Of a stretch of 42,218 bases of DNA, positions 26,585-36,007 are shown one piece after another. The translations under genes and the position numbers were made by a program. How positions within the stretch are numbered: the first letter of the stretch is position 1; each line of letters opens with the position of its first letter. The stretch lies in contig JALOOM010000034.1 in assembly GCA_025454395.1 (NCBI GenBank), forward strand, positions 1 through 42,218, in the 5' to 3' direction. Under the pieces are notes generated by a model. It searched no databases, was not told the DNA's origin, and saw nothing but the letters and a program-made list of their open reading frames with translations. Source of the stretch: Elainella sp. Prado103 (lineage in GTDB: Bacteria; Cyanobacteriota; Cyanobacteriia; Elainellales; Elainellaceae).

Positions 26585-26617
26585 TGAAAAAAGTAGTTAC
26601 AGTTTGCAACTACTTTC
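26585..26617 (-). terminator. intrinsic terminator of the str operon
   Basis: On the minus strand the stem AAAGTAGTT pairs perfectly with AACTACTTT across a nine-base loop (arms at 26608-26616 and 26590-26598), followed immediately by a T-run. It lies about 50 bp after the rpsJ stop. Confidence 0.85.
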
Positions 26618-26666
26618 AACAGTTTATCTCATTTGCATCGGGATCCCCAGCTCAGTCCCGAAAAAA

Positions 26667-26984
26667 CTACAGCTTCACTTCGATATCAACCCCTGCCGGC
26701 AGATCTAGCTTCATCAGAGCATCAATTGTTTTCGAAGAAGGCTGATAAATATCAATAATACGACGGTGTGTCCGGGTTTCAAAGTGCTCGCGTGAGTCTT
26801 TATCGACGTGAGGAGAACGCAACACACAGTAAATACGGCGCTTGGTCGGCAAAGGGATAGGTCCGATCGCTGTAGCATTCGTGCGATTAGCCGTTTCCAC
26901 AATCTTTTCACAGGAGGTATCCAAAAGGCGACGATCAAACGCTTTGAGGCGAATACGGATTTTCTGTTGCTGAATAGTTGCCAT
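26667..26984 (-). CDS. rpsJ: 30S ribosomal protein S10
   Basis: S10 is a component of the 30S head and, as NusE, of transcription antitermination complexes. The 105-residue product starts [20 protein letters not shown] and contains [16 protein letters not shown] and [20 protein letters not shown], the conserved loop and C-terminal part. The ATG is clear. It is the last gene of the str operon, 202 bp after tuf, a position usual in cyanobacteria, and is followed by an intrinsic terminator. Nothing unusual is seen in length or motifs. Confidence 0.98.
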   Translation of the reverse strand: MATIQQQKIRIRLKAFDRRLLDTSCEKIVETANRTNATAIGPIPLPTKRRIYCVLRSPHVDKDSREHFETRTHRRIIDIYQPSSKTIDALMKLDLPAGVDIEVKL

Positions 26985-27136
26985 TTGCTTAAGCTAATTC
27001 TCTCAATTGTCTAGGTTCAATCAAATTCATCATCGCTGCTTAGCCCTTCAACTGCCTATTGCTATCTCGCATCTTGCAATCTCTTGCAATACTCATCATC
27101 AAGCAAGGTCAGATTGAGCATAAATTGAGCATAAGA

Positions 27137-27170
27137 GTTCAGCAGCCAACCCTGAAGCCAACTGCTGAAC
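27137..27170 (-). promoter_or_regulatory. hairpin in the tuf-rpsJ spacer
   Basis: GTTCAGCAG (27137-27145) can pair perfectly with CTGCTGAAC (27162-27170) across 16 bases. It starts 17 bp after the tuf stop codon. There is no clear T-run behind it, so an mRNA-stabilising or partial termination structure is more likely than a strong terminator. Confidence 0.5.
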
Positions 27171-27186
27171 CTCAAAGATCATACGG

Positions 27187-28416
27187 TTATTTCATGATCT
27201 TAGACACGACACCAGCACCGATCGTCCGTCCACCTTCACGGATAGCAAAACGCATCCCTTGCTCAATAGCGATCGCATTAATCAACTGTACAGTCATCTT
27301 GATCCGATCACCAGGCATCACCATTTCCGCGTTGCTACCATCATCTGCTGTGAACGCAGCGATTGTACCAGTTACATCGGTGGTACGAACATAGAACTGG
27401 GGCTTGTAACCAGCAAAGAATGGCGTTTTGCGTCCTCCCTCTTTCTCGGTCAGAATATAAACCTCACCTTCGAACTCAGTATGAGGAGTAATCGAACCGG
27501 GTTTAGCCAGCACCATACCACGCTCGATATCTTCTTTCTTTAGACCCCGAAGAAGTAGACCGGCATTGTCTCCTGCCATTCCTTCCTCAAGGCTCTTCTT
27601 GAACATCTCGATACCCGTAACAGTAGTAGAGCGAGTGTCACGGATTCCGACCAGTTCAACCGTCTCGTTCAACTTGATCTTGCCACGCTCGATCCGTCCG
27701 GTTGCAACAGTTCCTCGACCCGTAATGGTGAAAACATCTTCAACCGCCATCAAGAAGGGTTTGTCTACATCTCGTTCAGGAGTTGGAATGAAAGCATCTA
27801 CTGCATCCATCAAGTCATAGATTTTGTCAACCCACTCGTTCTGACCACGAGCTGTTTTCGGATCTTTGATCATGGCTTCCAACGCCATTAACCCAGAACC
27901 GCGAATAATCGGGGTGTCATCACCAGGAAACTCATAGCTGTCGAGCAACTCGCGCAGCTCAAGTTCGACCAACTCTAACAGCTCCTCGTCATCAACCTGA
28001 TCAATTTTATTGAGGAAGACAACGATACTCGGAACACCCACCTGACGAGCCAACAGAATATGCTCTTTGGTCTGAGGCATGGCACCATCCGTGGCAGCAA
28101 CCACCAGAATAGCCCCATCCATTTGGGCCGCCCCTGTGATCATATTTTTCACATAGTCAGCGTGACCTGGGCAATCAACGTGGGCATAGTGACGATTTTC
28201 GGTTTCGTACTCCACATGCGCTGTATTGATCGTAATGCCACGAGCCTTCTCTTCAGGAGCCGCATCAATCTCATCATACTTACGAGCTTGTGCCTGACCA
28301 TTAGCAGCCAGCGTCATTGTAATTGCGGCAGTCAGAGTCGTTTTCCCATGGTCAACGTGACCAATCGTACCGATGTTAACGTGGGGTTTTGTTCGTTCAA
28401 ATTTTGCGCGTGCCAT
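27187..28416 (-). CDS. tuf: elongation factor Tu
   Basis: EF-Tu delivers aminoacyl-tRNA to the ribosome as a GTP complex. The 409-residue product has all GTPase motifs: GHVDHGKT (19-26), the switch I region [32 protein letters not shown] in place of the common NKxD, and the beta-barrel domains 2 and 3 ([13 protein letters not shown], then [20 protein letters not shown]). Length matches cyanobacterial EF-Tu. It follows fusA by 25 bp in the str operon. A GAGAGGA about a dozen bases ahead of the ATG may serve as ribosome binding site. Confidence 0.99.
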   Translation of the reverse strand: MARAKFERTKPHVNIGTIGHVDHGKTTLTAAITMTLAANGQAQARKYDEIDAAPEEKARGITINTAHVEYETENRHYAHVDCPGHADYVKNMITGAAQMDGAILVVAATDGAMPQTKEHILLARQVGVPSIVVFLNKIDQVDDEELLELVELELRELLDSYEFPGDDTPIIRGSGLMALEAMIKDPKTARGQNEWVDKIYDLMDAVDAFIPTPERDVDKPFLMAVEDVFTITGRGTVATGRIERGKIKLNETVELVGIRDTRSTTVTGIEMFKKSLEEGMAGDNAGLLLRGLKKEDIERGMVLAKPGSITPHTEFEGEVYILTEKEGGRKTPFFAGYKPQFYVRTTDVTGTIAAFTADDGSNAEMVMPGDRIKMTVQLINAIAIEQGMRFAIREGGRTIGAGVVSKIMK

Positions 28417-28441
28417 GTATCTATCTATTCCTCTCTACTGA

Positions 28442-30562
28442 CTATGCGTTCCCTTTACTCTTCGCAATGATGGTTTCAGCCACGTTACGTGGAACTTCCT
28501 CGTAGTGACTAAACTCCATTGTGAATATGCCACGGCCCTGGGTTTTCGACCGGATGTCTGTCGCATATCCAAACATCTCTGCCAACGGTACCTTCGAAGT
28601 CACTTTCGCAACTCCCTGTTCAGTATCCTGACCTTCAATTTGACCCCGACGAGAGTTAAGGTCACCAATGACGTTACCGATAAAGTCTTCGGGAACTTCA
28701 ACTTCAACTTTCATCATTGGCTCAAGCAGAACTGGCGAAGCCTTCATTACAGCCTCTTTGATCGCCATTGAACCGGCGATCTTAAATGCCATTTCTGAGG
28801 AGTCTACATCGTGATAGGAGCCATCCACCAGAGTGGCCTTCAGGTCAATCACCGGATATCCCGCCAAAATCCCTGATTCACAGGCTTCCTTCATTCCCTG
28901 TTCAGCAGGTCCGACATACTCCTTCGGAACAACGCCGCCTACAATCTTGGAAACAAACTCAAACCCTGTACCAGGCTCTCCGGGCTCAAGCTCGATCACA
29001 ACATGGCCATACTGCCCCTTACCACCACTTTGACGGACAAACTTTCCTTCCGCCCGTACTGGCTTCCGCACCGTCTCACGGTATGCAACCTGAGGAGCGC
29101 CTACATTGGCTTCAACCTTATACTCTCGCTTCATTCGATCGACCAGAATATCAAGGTGAAGCTCACCCATCCCCGCAATTACAGTTTGATTGGTTTCAGG
29201 GTCAACACTCACTCGGAAGGTTGGATCTTCTTCAGATAAGGATTGCAAAGCTTTAGAAAGCTTCTCCATATCCTGCTTGGTCTTTGGCTCTACCGCAACT
29301 GAAATGACAGGTTCTGGGATGAACAGAGACTCCAGGATAATCGCAGAAGATTCGTCGCAGAGTGTATCACCGGTAAAGGTGTCTTTCAAACCCAGTGCAG
29401 CACCCAAATCACCTGCACGCAGTTCATCCACCTCTAGCCGATCATCCGCTTTCAAAACGATCAAGCGCGAAATCCGCTCTTTCTTACCCTTCGTTGCATT
29501 GTATATGTAACTCCCTTTGGTCAGGACACCCGAATAGACGCGGACAAAAGTCAAGCGTCCATAGGGGTCAGCCATGATCTTAAAAGCAAGGGCTGAGAAG
29601 GGTTCCGTATCACTCGCCTGACGAGCAGCAGTACTGCCATCCGGAAGAGTCCCCTGGATAGGAGGCACCTCCGTAGGTGAAGGCAAATAGTCAACTACTG
29701 CATCCAATAAGAGCTGAACCCCTTTATTTTTGAAGGCAGACCCACATAGCATCGGGACAATCTTACCTTCAATGGTTCCTTTGCGTAGAGCAAGACGGAT
29801 CTCCTCTTCAGTCAGTTCTTCTCCACCCAAGTACTTCTCGATTAGATCATCATCAACCTCAGCCGCAGACTCTACAAGTTTCAAGCGGAACTCTTCCGCC
29901 ATCTCCTGCATATCATCCGGAATGTCCACCACCTGGATATCTGTACCAACATCATTGGCATAGAGGTAGGCCTTCATCCGTACCAGATCTACAATGCCTT
30001 TGAAGTTTTCCTCAGCTCCAATCGGCAATTGAATGGGTACAGCATTCGCCCGTAAGCGATCACGAACCTGCATATATACCTTATTGAAGTTCGAGCCCAT
30101 CCGATCCATCTTGTTGACAAAAGCAATGCGCGGAACGCTATAGCGATCGGCCTGCCGCCAAACCGTCTCTGACTGAGGTTGAACCCCACCTACAGAACAG
30201 AAAACTGCAATCACACCATCCAACACTCGCATCGAACGTTCAACTTCAATTGTGAAGTCTACGTGACCTGGAGTGTCAATAATATTAATGCGATGCTCAA
30301 GGGCTTCGGGTTGAGGTTGAGTCGGATTTTCTGGATCACGCCTAGTCCAAGCTGTGCTGATCGCAGCAGCAGTGATCGTAATACCCCGCTCCCGCTCTTG
30401 CTCCATCCAGTCCGTTACGGCAGTTCCTTCGTGAACCTCGCCAATTTTGTGAACCACACCAGAGTAGTAGAGGATCCGCTCTGTTGTTGTTGTCTTTCCG
30501 GCATCGATATGCGCGGCAATTCCTATATTGCGTACCCGATCAAGCGGGATATTACGTGCCAC
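28442..30562 (-). CDS. fusA: elongation factor G
   Basis: EF-G drives translocation and ribosome recycling. The 706-residue product has AHIDAGKT (17-24), the switch region [22 protein letters not shown] and NKMD, then domains II-V to the C-terminus ([20 protein letters not shown]). Residues 73-88 ([16 protein letters not shown] region) form an insert of about 15 residues between switch I and the DTPGH motif, which accounts for the length above the usual 691. I recall similar inserts in other filamentous cyanobacteria. The start is a GTG, five bases after a strong AAGGAGG. It follows rpsG by 102 bp and is followed by tuf after 25 bp. Confidence 0.98.
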   Translation of the reverse strand: MARNIPLDRVRNIGIAAHIDAGKTTTTERILYYSGVVHKIGEVHEGTAVTDWMEQERERGITITAAAISTAWTRRDPENPTQPQPEALEHRINIIDTPGHVDFTIEVERSMRVLDGVIAVFCSVGGVQPQSETVWRQADRYSVPRIAFVNKMDRMGSNFNKVYMQVRDRLRANAVPIQLPIGAEENFKGIVDLVRMKAYLYANDVGTDIQVVDIPDDMQEMAEEFRLKLVESAAEVDDDLIEKYLGGEELTEEEIRLALRKGTIEGKIVPMLCGSAFKNKGVQLLLDAVVDYLPSPTEVPPIQGTLPDGSTAARQASDTEPFSALAFKIMADPYGRLTFVRVYSGVLTKGSYIYNATKGKKERISRLIVLKADDRLEVDELRAGDLGAALGLKDTFTGDTLCDESSAIILESLFIPEPVISVAVEPKTKQDMEKLSKALQSLSEEDPTFRVSVDPETNQTVIAGMGELHLDILVDRMKREYKVEANVGAPQVAYRETVRKPVRAEGKFVRQSGGKGQYGHVVIELEPGEPGTGFEFVSKIVGGVVPKEYVGPAEQGMKEACESGILAGYPVIDLKATLVDGSYHDVDSSEMAFKIAGSMAIKEAVMKASPVLLEPMMKVEVEVPEDFIGNVIGDLNSRRGQIEGQDTEQGVAKVTSKVPLAEMFGYATDIRSKTQGRGIFTMEFSHYEEVPRNVAETIIAKSKGNA

Positions 30563-30664
30563 AGCTACCTCCTTCAGTTTCCGCCGCAGAGCTTCCGCCT
30601 GCTTCTGTTAAGATTTTATACTTTATCCCACGCAAGATGTAGATCTGACAAATTTAGTGGCAAT

Positions 30665-31135
30665 TTAGTAGCGATAGTGGGCAAAGGCCTTGTTGGCTTC
30701 TGCCATTCGGTGCGTTTCTTCGCGTTTACGAATTGCACTACCTGTCTCGTTTGCAGCATCCATCAGTTCATTGGCCAGTCGTCCAGCCATGGTTCGTCCA
30801 GACCGTTGACGTGAAAACTGGGTCAGCCAACGCAATGCTAAGGCGATCCCCCGATCAGAACGAACTTCCATGGGCACCTGGTAGGTCGCTCCACCGACTC
30901 GACGCGCTTTTACTTCTACGAGAGGAGTCGCATTCTTCACTGCCCGCTCAAACAGCTCTAAGGGATCTGATCCAGTACGCTCTTCAACAATTTTGAAGGC
31001 ATCGTAAACGATGGAGTATGCCAGAGATTTTTTACCAGCACGCATTAAACGAGCCACCATCATGCTAACGAGGCGACTGTTATAAACCGGATCAGGAGAA
31101 ACAGAACGTTTTTGAGCAGCAGTTCGACGAGACAT
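30665..31135 (-). CDS. rpsG: 30S ribosomal protein S7
   Basis: S7 nucleates assembly of the 30S head and lines the mRNA exit. The 156-residue product begins [20 protein letters not shown] and contains [20 protein letters not shown] and RALRWL-type segments ([20 protein letters not shown]), ending in [14 protein letters not shown]. This is the standard short bacterial form. S7 is in E. coli the autogenous regulator of the str operon. Here the spacer between rpsL and rpsG is unusually long (398 bp) and carries a structured element that could be a target for such control. Confidence 0.98.
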   Translation of the reverse strand: MSRRTAAQKRSVSPDPVYNSRLVSMMVARLMRAGKKSLAYSIVYDAFKIVEERTGSDPLELFERAVKNATPLVEVKARRVGGATYQVPMEVRSDRGIALALRWLTQFSRQRSGRTMAGRLANELMDAANETGSAIRKREETHRMAEANKAFAHYRY

Positions 31136-31533
31136 GGTATTGACTAAACCTTCAAGGATAGAGTTCGGAACAATAAACTTCGTAAGATTTTGAATTTAAT
31201 TATTTGAGATCACTGACAATCACCAAATGGATTAGCCATTCTCAAATAGACAGGCGAAAGATTTCTTCGAGCGCAAACTATTCTGATCTAGTTAACCGAT
31301 GCAGTAATTTGAACAAACTACCTTAAGGCTTCCAACGTAATCTTCGGCAGCACTAGCTGTCACTCCACATCGAACAACCTTTAGATGGAATCGCGATCGA
31401 CAAATCAGGCTCGGGCAATCTCCCACTCACATGGGGTAACTAGCGCTGTAGCCTGAACTTACTCCCGCCATGACACCCCAAAAAAGGAGCTTTCCATCCT
31501 GTTGCTTTCAGAGCAGTTTCAGGGTGAAACAAA
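31136..31533 (-). other. 398-bp rpsL-rpsG spacer
   Basis: A long untranslated stretch within the str operon. Apart from one clear inverted-repeat element (listed separately) I see no frame with coding character and no good promoter. A separate rpsG promoter or an r-protein leader are the options. Confidence 0.6.
31201..31248 (-). promoter_or_regulatory. nested inverted repeat in the rpsL-rpsG spacer
   Basis: TATTTGAGA (31201-31209) pairs perfectly with TCTCAAATA (31240-31248). Within the enclosed 30 bases, AATGG and CCATT form a second small hairpin next to the right arm. As RNA this would fold into a two-part structure ending about 65 bases before the rpsG start codon. It may be an S7-binding or processing element. 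Confidence 0.45.
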
Positions 31534-31908
31534 TTACGATTTTGGACGCTTAGCACCATACTTCGAGCGGCCTTGCTTGCGGTCTTTCACACCAGCCGTA
31601 TCTAACGTACCGCGAATGATGTGATAGCGAACCCCCGGCAGATCCTTAACCCGTCCACCGCGAATCATCACTACGGAGTGCTCCTGCAGGTTATGACCAA
31701 TCCCTGGAATATAGGCTGTCACCTCAAAGCCCGAGGTGAGACGAACCCGCGCCACCTTCCGCAAAGCTGAATTAGGCTTTTTGGGAGTGGTAGTGTAAAC
31801 ACGAGTGCAAACTCCGCGCCGCTGAGGACAGCTCTTCAAAGCCGGAGATTTTGTTTTCTTATTCGCCTTTTGGCGCTCAGTGTGGATAAGCTGCTGAATA
31901 GTTGGCAT
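31534..31908 (-). CDS. rpsL: 30S ribosomal protein S12
   Basis: S12 sits at the decoding centre. The 124-residue product starts [20 protein letters not shown], has [18 protein letters not shown] with Lys43 and [17 protein letters not shown] with Lys88, the two positions where streptomycin-resistance changes occur; both are wild type here. Asp89, the residue methylthiolated in many bacteria, is present. It is the first gene of the str operon. The ATG lacks a strong ribosome binding site. A well-formed promoter lies about 60-85 bp upstream. Confidence 0.98.
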   Translation of the reverse strand: MPTIQQLIHTERQKANKKTKSPALKSCPQRRGVCTRVYTTTPKKPNSALRKVARVRLTSGFEVTAYIPGIGHNLQEHSVVMIRGGRVKDLPGVRYHIIRGTLDTAGVKDRKQGRSKYGAKRPKS

Positions 31909-31964
31909 GAGCTAGGATAAATCTACCCTTTCTAAGGAGTTGACCTAAGTTTTCACAGTCTCTA

Positions 31965-31994
31965 ACTATATCGATTTTAGATGATGCCTGTCAA
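31965..31994 (-). promoter_or_regulatory. sigma70-type promoter of the str operon
   Basis: On the minus strand TTGACA (31994-31989) and TATAGT (31970-31965) are separated by 18 bases. This gives a perfect -35 and a five-of-six -10. A start near 31958 would leave a leader of about 50 nt before rpsL. Confidence 0.75.
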
Positions 31995-32003
31995 TTTGTG
32001 TTT

Positions 32004-32023
32004 CTTATCAATTTATTGATAAG
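32004..32023. promoter_or_regulatory. 20-bp palindrome upstream of the str promoter
   Basis: CTTATCAATTTATTGATAAG consists of two perfect 9-bp arms around TT. Its centre would lie near -55 from the predicted start, just above the -35 box, which suits an activator or other regulator site. I do not recognise the motif. Confidence 0.5.
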
Positions 32024-32235
32024 CCGACAGCAGATCAAATCATCGAAGAAAAAATTAAGCAATGTCAGCGATATCTGCCGCATTACGAGCTAGGATTGCC
32101 CGACAAATCCACGAAACTCTAGACAGACTACCCGAAAATTTCAAGGAGCTGCCTTGAACCACGCTTTATAGCCGTACTCTCATAGCAACACAATGGCTTT
32201 TTGACCTCAAGCAGACGCAATTGCGATGAGATGAA

Positions 32236-33375
32236 TCACACCAATTTCGCCGTTAAAGAAAGCACTGCTGCGTTATCAATAGTCTGTGGTGCACCTTGGG
32301 CATCCACTGCACTGAAGCCGGATAAAAAGCGCTGGACTCTTTGCGGTAGGTGGGGGAAATGAAATTGCTGATCCCCGTAGGCGATATCTGCCCAAAAGTC
32401 ACGTAAGTCAGGAGCAATCTCTAGCGCTTCTTCGGGAAGTAGTGCTAAAGGAGACTGCGTTAATAGTTTAACAATAAAAGAAATCGATCGATCGCCCATC
32501 CATTGGCGTGAGTAGTGCTGTAAATTGTTCCAGCCGGGTACTTGCTGAATCCAGTGAGACTCCATTCGTAGCCAGCGATGTCCTTGCCGATCCTGATGTA
32601 ATTCTAAAATTCGGTATGGGTGGGGATAACTGACGAGCGAACCTGTCGTAATTTCGTACAATCTAGTAATTTCGTGCAATCCATGAGTATAGGCAACATC
32701 TTGTACATGCAGATGCCCAGTGAACAGTAGCTCTACGCCCGCTTGCCGCAAAATCGCCAGCAATTCTGCATTATTTTGCAACATGTAACGGCTGCCCAAG
32801 GGACTTTGTTGCTGACCTGGTAAATGCTCTAACACATTGTGATGCAGCATGACCAGAATCGTTTCTTCGCTGGCATCCGCTAAGATTTGCTGGAGCCAGG
32901 CTAACTGACGGGAATCCAGATAGCCCGATCGCAATTGATTGCCCTCCGCATCGAATCCATTTGAGTTCAGCCCAATCAGGCGAAGCCCTGGCAAGATCGA
33001 ACAGGTGTAGTAAGGATCAACTCCATCCTGATAGCCAAACTTCTGATAGTACTGGGGAAAATCCATCAGCCCGATCGATCGATCGGATGCCTCACGAGTG
33101 ACTACATCATGATTGCCCGGGATCACATAAGCTGGATAGGGCAATTGGGCCAATCGCTGCGCCAACCAAGTGTGATTTTCAGGTTCGCCATGCTGGGTGA
33201 GATCACCAGGCAACAGCAGAAAATCAAGATCGAGCTGGTTGAGATGAGCAAAAATGGACTCGATCGCTGGAATGCTCACTTCGACTAAATGGAATCGGTT
33301 GGGATGATCCCAAATGGTCTCAGGCAAAGCGATATGGGGATCGCTGATGACGGCAAACCGGAATTGCAAGGTCAT
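32236..33375 (-). CDS. calcineurin-like metallophosphoesterase
   Basis: This family of binuclear metal phosphoesterases includes cyclic-nucleotide phosphodiesterases. The 379-residue product has the metal-ligand series: VISDPHIAL (D-x-H), LPGDLTQHG (GD), VIPGNHDV (GNHD), VMLHHNV (H) and FTGHLHVQD (GHxH). The C-terminal part from about residue 270 is an extra domain with a Trp-rich stretch. The class III cAMP phosphodiesterase (CpdA-like) arrangement is the closest I recall, so a role in cAMP turnover is possible, but substrates vary widely. It has no operon partner; trmB diverges from it across 288 bp that contains a tandem repeat. Confidence 0.88.
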   Translation of the reverse strand: MTLQFRFAVISDPHIALPETIWDHPNRFHLVEVSIPAIESIFAHLNQLDLDFLLLPGDLTQHGEPENHTWLAQRLAQLPYPAYVIPGNHDVVTREASDRSIGLMDFPQYYQKFGYQDGVDPYYTCSILPGLRLIGLNSNGFDAEGNQLRSGYLDSRQLAWLQQILADASEETILVMLHHNVLEHLPGQQQSPLGSRYMLQNNAELLAILRQAGVELLFTGHLHVQDVAYTHGLHEITRLYEITTGSLVSYPHPYRILELHQDRQGHRWLRMESHWIQQVPGWNNLQHYSRQWMGDRSISFIVKLLTQSPLALLPEEALEIAPDLRDFWADIAYGDQQFHFPHLPQRVQRFLSGFSAVDAQGAPQTIDNAAVLSLTAKLV

Positions 33376-33485
33376 GATTTTGGGATGGGCTTCAGTCTAG
33401 GGGTAGCAGAATTATGTGGTTTTTCTCCAGTCTAAATCCAATGCATCTTGCCTCTAGCATTAGGAGAATACAATGCACATCACCC

Positions 33486-33536
33486 TGATTCTGAACTGTC
33501 ACTGATTCTGAACTGTCACTGATTCTGAACTGTCAC
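33486..33536. repeat. 17-bp tandem repeat, three perfect copies
   Basis: TGATTCTGAACTGTCAC repeats three times without mismatch, followed by a partial fourth copy (TGATTCTG). It lies between the divergent metallophosphoesterase and trmB genes. Confidence 0.95.
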
Positions 33537-33663
33537 TGATTCTGCCAGGATAGCTGAGAAACTATAAATTCAAAAACTGGTCAGGAACAAACTGTAAGCT
33601 GGAAGCCGGAGAAAATTTCTGATCGCTAAACGTGAGTGGTTTACTGTTTTGGGAGGAATTGCA

Positions 33664-34323
33664 GTGCCTGTTGTTCGTGTGCGTCAGCATGTCAATCCGC
33701 TAAGTCAAAAATACCAACATCCTCCCCAAGTACCAGACTGGCGAATACTCTATGCTCAACCTCAACAGCCGCTTCACCTCGATATTGGCTGTGCGAAGGG
33801 GCAATTTTTGCTGGCGCTAGCTGCTGAGCAGCCAAATTGGAATTTTTTAGGTTTAGAAATTCGAGAGCCGTTAGTGCAGCAAGCCAATCAAGATCGGGAT
33901 CGCGCAGAGTTGTTTAATTTGCACTATATCTTTTGCAACGTCAATAACTTCTTGCGCCCCCTCCTCCAATCCTTGCCACCCAATACCTTGCAGCGTGTTT
34001 CGATTCAGTTTCCCGATCCCTGGTTTAAAAAACGGCATCAAAAAAGGCGAGTGGTACAGCCAGAAGTAGTGGACTGCTTAGCAGAGTTTTTAGCACCGCA
34101 AGGCGTGGTTTTTCTGCAATCAGATATAGAATCAGTCGCCATAGAAATGTGCGATCGATTTGCAGCCGTGCCTCAATTTGAGCGGCAAGGGCTGGGTTGG
34201 TTACCCGAAAACCCTTTGCCTGTACCAACCGAACGGGAGCGCTCAACTTTAGCAAAAGGTGACCCGGTTTATCGAGCAATTTTCCGGAAACCCTCTTCAA
34301 CTCTGGTTGAAAGCCACACCTAG
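33664..34323 (+). CDS. trmB: tRNA (guanine-N7-)-methyltransferase
   Basis: TrmB methylates G46 in the variable loop of several tRNAs, using S-adenosylmethionine. The 219-residue product has DIGCAKGQFLLALA (motif I), FLGLEIREPLVQQA, the conserved QFPDPWFKKRHQKRRVVQ and a C-terminal TERERSTLAKGDPVYRAIF. I chose the GTG at 33664, seven bases after GGGAGG; an in-frame TTG at 33649 lies upstream of that ribosome binding site and is less likely. The gene overlaps the convergent glycosyltransferase gene by 4 bp at the stop codons. It diverges from the metallophosphoesterase. Confidence 0.95.
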   Translation: MPVVRVRQHVNPLSQKYQHPPQVPDWRILYAQPQQPLHLDIGCAKGQFLLALAAEQPNWNFLGLEIREPLVQQANQDRDRAELFNLHYIFCNVNNFLRPLLQSLPPNTLQRVSIQFPDPWFKKRHQKRRVVQPEVVDCLAEFLAPQGVVFLQSDIESVAIEMCDRFAAVPQFERQGLGWLPENPLPVPTERERSTLAKGDPVYRAIFRKPSSTLVESHT

Positions 34324-35903
34324 ATCCAGGAGCTAAACCAGCGCCGCAGGGCAATGCCTTCCGGGGACAGTGGCAAACCTAAAAATAAAGGGAGCCAGAA
34401 GATGAAGCCCGCTCCGACCAGCAGAACAGTCGTAATCGCCGCCGTCCGCTGCCAAACCAGCGCACTTTGAAACCAGCGATCGACCAAAAGCGCCAGCAGT
34501 AAGACCGAAAACACTAGCGAGGGCATGTAGTGGTAAATAAACAGACAACGAGTGACACTCACCCAGGGCAATAGGTTTGCTCCCCAATTAATCAGTAAGT
34601 AAGCGATCGTCCAACTATAAAGAACACTGGTTGACTGATTCGATCGCCCGGTTAACCGTCTTGTCCCAGCTATCGGAGTATTCGATCGGGCAGCAGAGCC
34701 TCTCTCTGGCAAAGTGGCCAGGGAATGGGCGAACTTACCCCAGAGGACTTGCCAGCAGCGATAGCCCAAAAACAGGCAAAAGATGCCGACTGCGACAGTT
34801 GAAAACCACCAAAGCAGTGGATTACCCATCGCATGGACATCATAAATTGGGGTGGAAATATAGGTCGGACGAGGCAAATCAATAATGGCGGCAGAAGCTG
34901 AACCACCCTGGCTCATTTCATAAAAATAAGCAACAGGGCGCTGCATGAGCGGCCAACTGTACCAGAGCGAACAGTAAGGATGAGCATCTAAGCCCCCGAC
35001 CCGTTTGTGATAATCCATCGTTTGGGCTTGCAGTTCTAGAAAGCCGCCATCGCTGGGATCAACCAGCATGTATGGAACCCAACTCAGGTAGTAGGTCAGC
35101 AGCGGCACGACTCCAAAGCCCATCAGAATCTGCCCAAGATGGAGTTGAGTCAGGTGTTGTAGTGGAGAAATAAAACTACGACGGTGTACCGCTGGATCCT
35201 CCGGTAAGAAAGACTCGCGAATCGAGTTAAACCATTCCACCAACCAGGCGATCGCCCAGACACCATAGGCTCCCAAGAGAAAACCCCAACCATTCCATTT
35301 GATTGCTCCCGCTGCTCCAAAGCCAACACCCGAGAGAATGAGGTAAACCCAACGTCTGCGTTGCTTGCGTTTGAGCGCGATCAAGAGCCAGAGGTGGCCT
35401 AGCAAGCCAAATAGCACGAGGTAAACATTGTTGAGGGCGTAGCGAGATTCGACCAGAAATAATCCATCTAGACCCATCAATAAAGCTGCCAACAAAGCAT
35501 AGCTCCGGCGATGCAACAGTTGATAAGCGATCGCGCCGACCACCAGTGGAATCAATGCACCCGTGAAGGCATTCAACCAACGGTAACTAAAGGGCGACAA
35601 CAACAATCCCGTCAATTCGTTTTGGGGTTGGCTATTGCCCCAGGGCAACCATTGACCGATCCAAATCCCGATCGCGATGATGTAGGTGCTGAGAGGCGGA
35701 TGACCCGTGAAGACGATTTCACCTTTGAGAAAGGCACTGGCAAATTTGGCATAGTACACCTCATCAAACACCAGCGTATTGAACCGCCCTAATCCCCAAA
35801 ACCGGAGCAGCAGAGAGCCCAAAAAAATTCCTCCCATGCCGATCCAGAACCAGGGCGGGCTTTGGCGAGGTTTAACTGGAGTAGAAGGCCTGATCAACGG
35901 CAT
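34320..35903 (-). CDS. PMT-family (dolichyl-phosphate-mannose-protein mannosyltransferase-like) glycosyltransferase
   Basis: GT39-type enzymes transfer a sugar from a polyprenyl carrier to protein or glycan at the periplasmic side. The 527-residue product has about ten hydrophobic membrane segments. The first external loop contains NTLVFDEVYYAKFASAFLKG with the catalytic Asp-Glu pair and, further on, FTGHPPLSTYIIAIG. A large loop in the middle (QAQTMDYHKRVGGLDAHPYC, then SLWYSWPLMQRPVAYFYE) and a second C-terminal membrane cluster with LLPWVSVTRCLFIYHYMPS fit the family. The protein substrate is unknown. The gene stands alone and overlaps trmB convergently by 4 bp; the ATG has no strong ribosome binding site. 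Confidence 0.88.
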   Translation of the reverse strand: MPLIRPSTPVKPRQSPPWFWIGMGGIFLGSLLLRFWGLGRFNTLVFDEVYYAKFASAFLKGEIVFTGHPPLSTYIIAIGIWIGQWLPWGNSQPQNELTGLLLSPFSYRWLNAFTGALIPLVVGAIAYQLLHRRSYALLAALLMGLDGLFLVESRYALNNVYLVLFGLLGHLWLLIALKRKQRRRWVYLILSGVGFGAAGAIKWNGWGFLLGAYGVWAIAWLVEWFNSIRESFLPEDPAVHRRSFISPLQHLTQLHLGQILMGFGVVPLLTYYLSWVPYMLVDPSDGGFLELQAQTMDYHKRVGGLDAHPYCSLWYSWPLMQRPVAYFYEMSQGGSASAAIIDLPRPTYISTPIYDVHAMGNPLLWWFSTVAVGIFCLFLGYRCWQVLWGKFAHSLATLPERGSAARSNTPIAGTRRLTGRSNQSTSVLYSWTIAYLLINWGANLLPWVSVTRCLFIYHYMPSLVFSVLLLALLVDRWFQSALVWQRTAAITTVLLVGAGFIFWLPLFLGLPLSPEGIALRRWFSSWI

Positions 35904-36007
35904 AGTTCGGTCAATCCATGCAGCACACCATAACTGTCTATCTACGCTACCGTAAATTCTGGAAAGACCGAGTTTAAGATCAAGAAAACCCTACCGCTAT
36001 TTCGCAC

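Larger units (their letters stand above)
31909..32235. other. 327-bp region upstream of rpsL
   Basis: This gap contains the str promoter, the 20-bp palindrome and a stretch (about 32001-32160) that looks weakly coding on the plus strand. The frame starting near 32013 can be read as a short peptide with ADQIIEEKIKQCQRYLPHYE before a stop, and the overlapping frame from an ATG near 32061 encodes 31 residues. Both are too short to call; a decayed gene fragment is possible. Confidence 0.5.

Noticed and set aside
30179-30814. 211-codon frame antisense to fusA and rpsG
   Set aside because: Shadow of two highly conserved genes; no family resemblance and no ribosome binding site.
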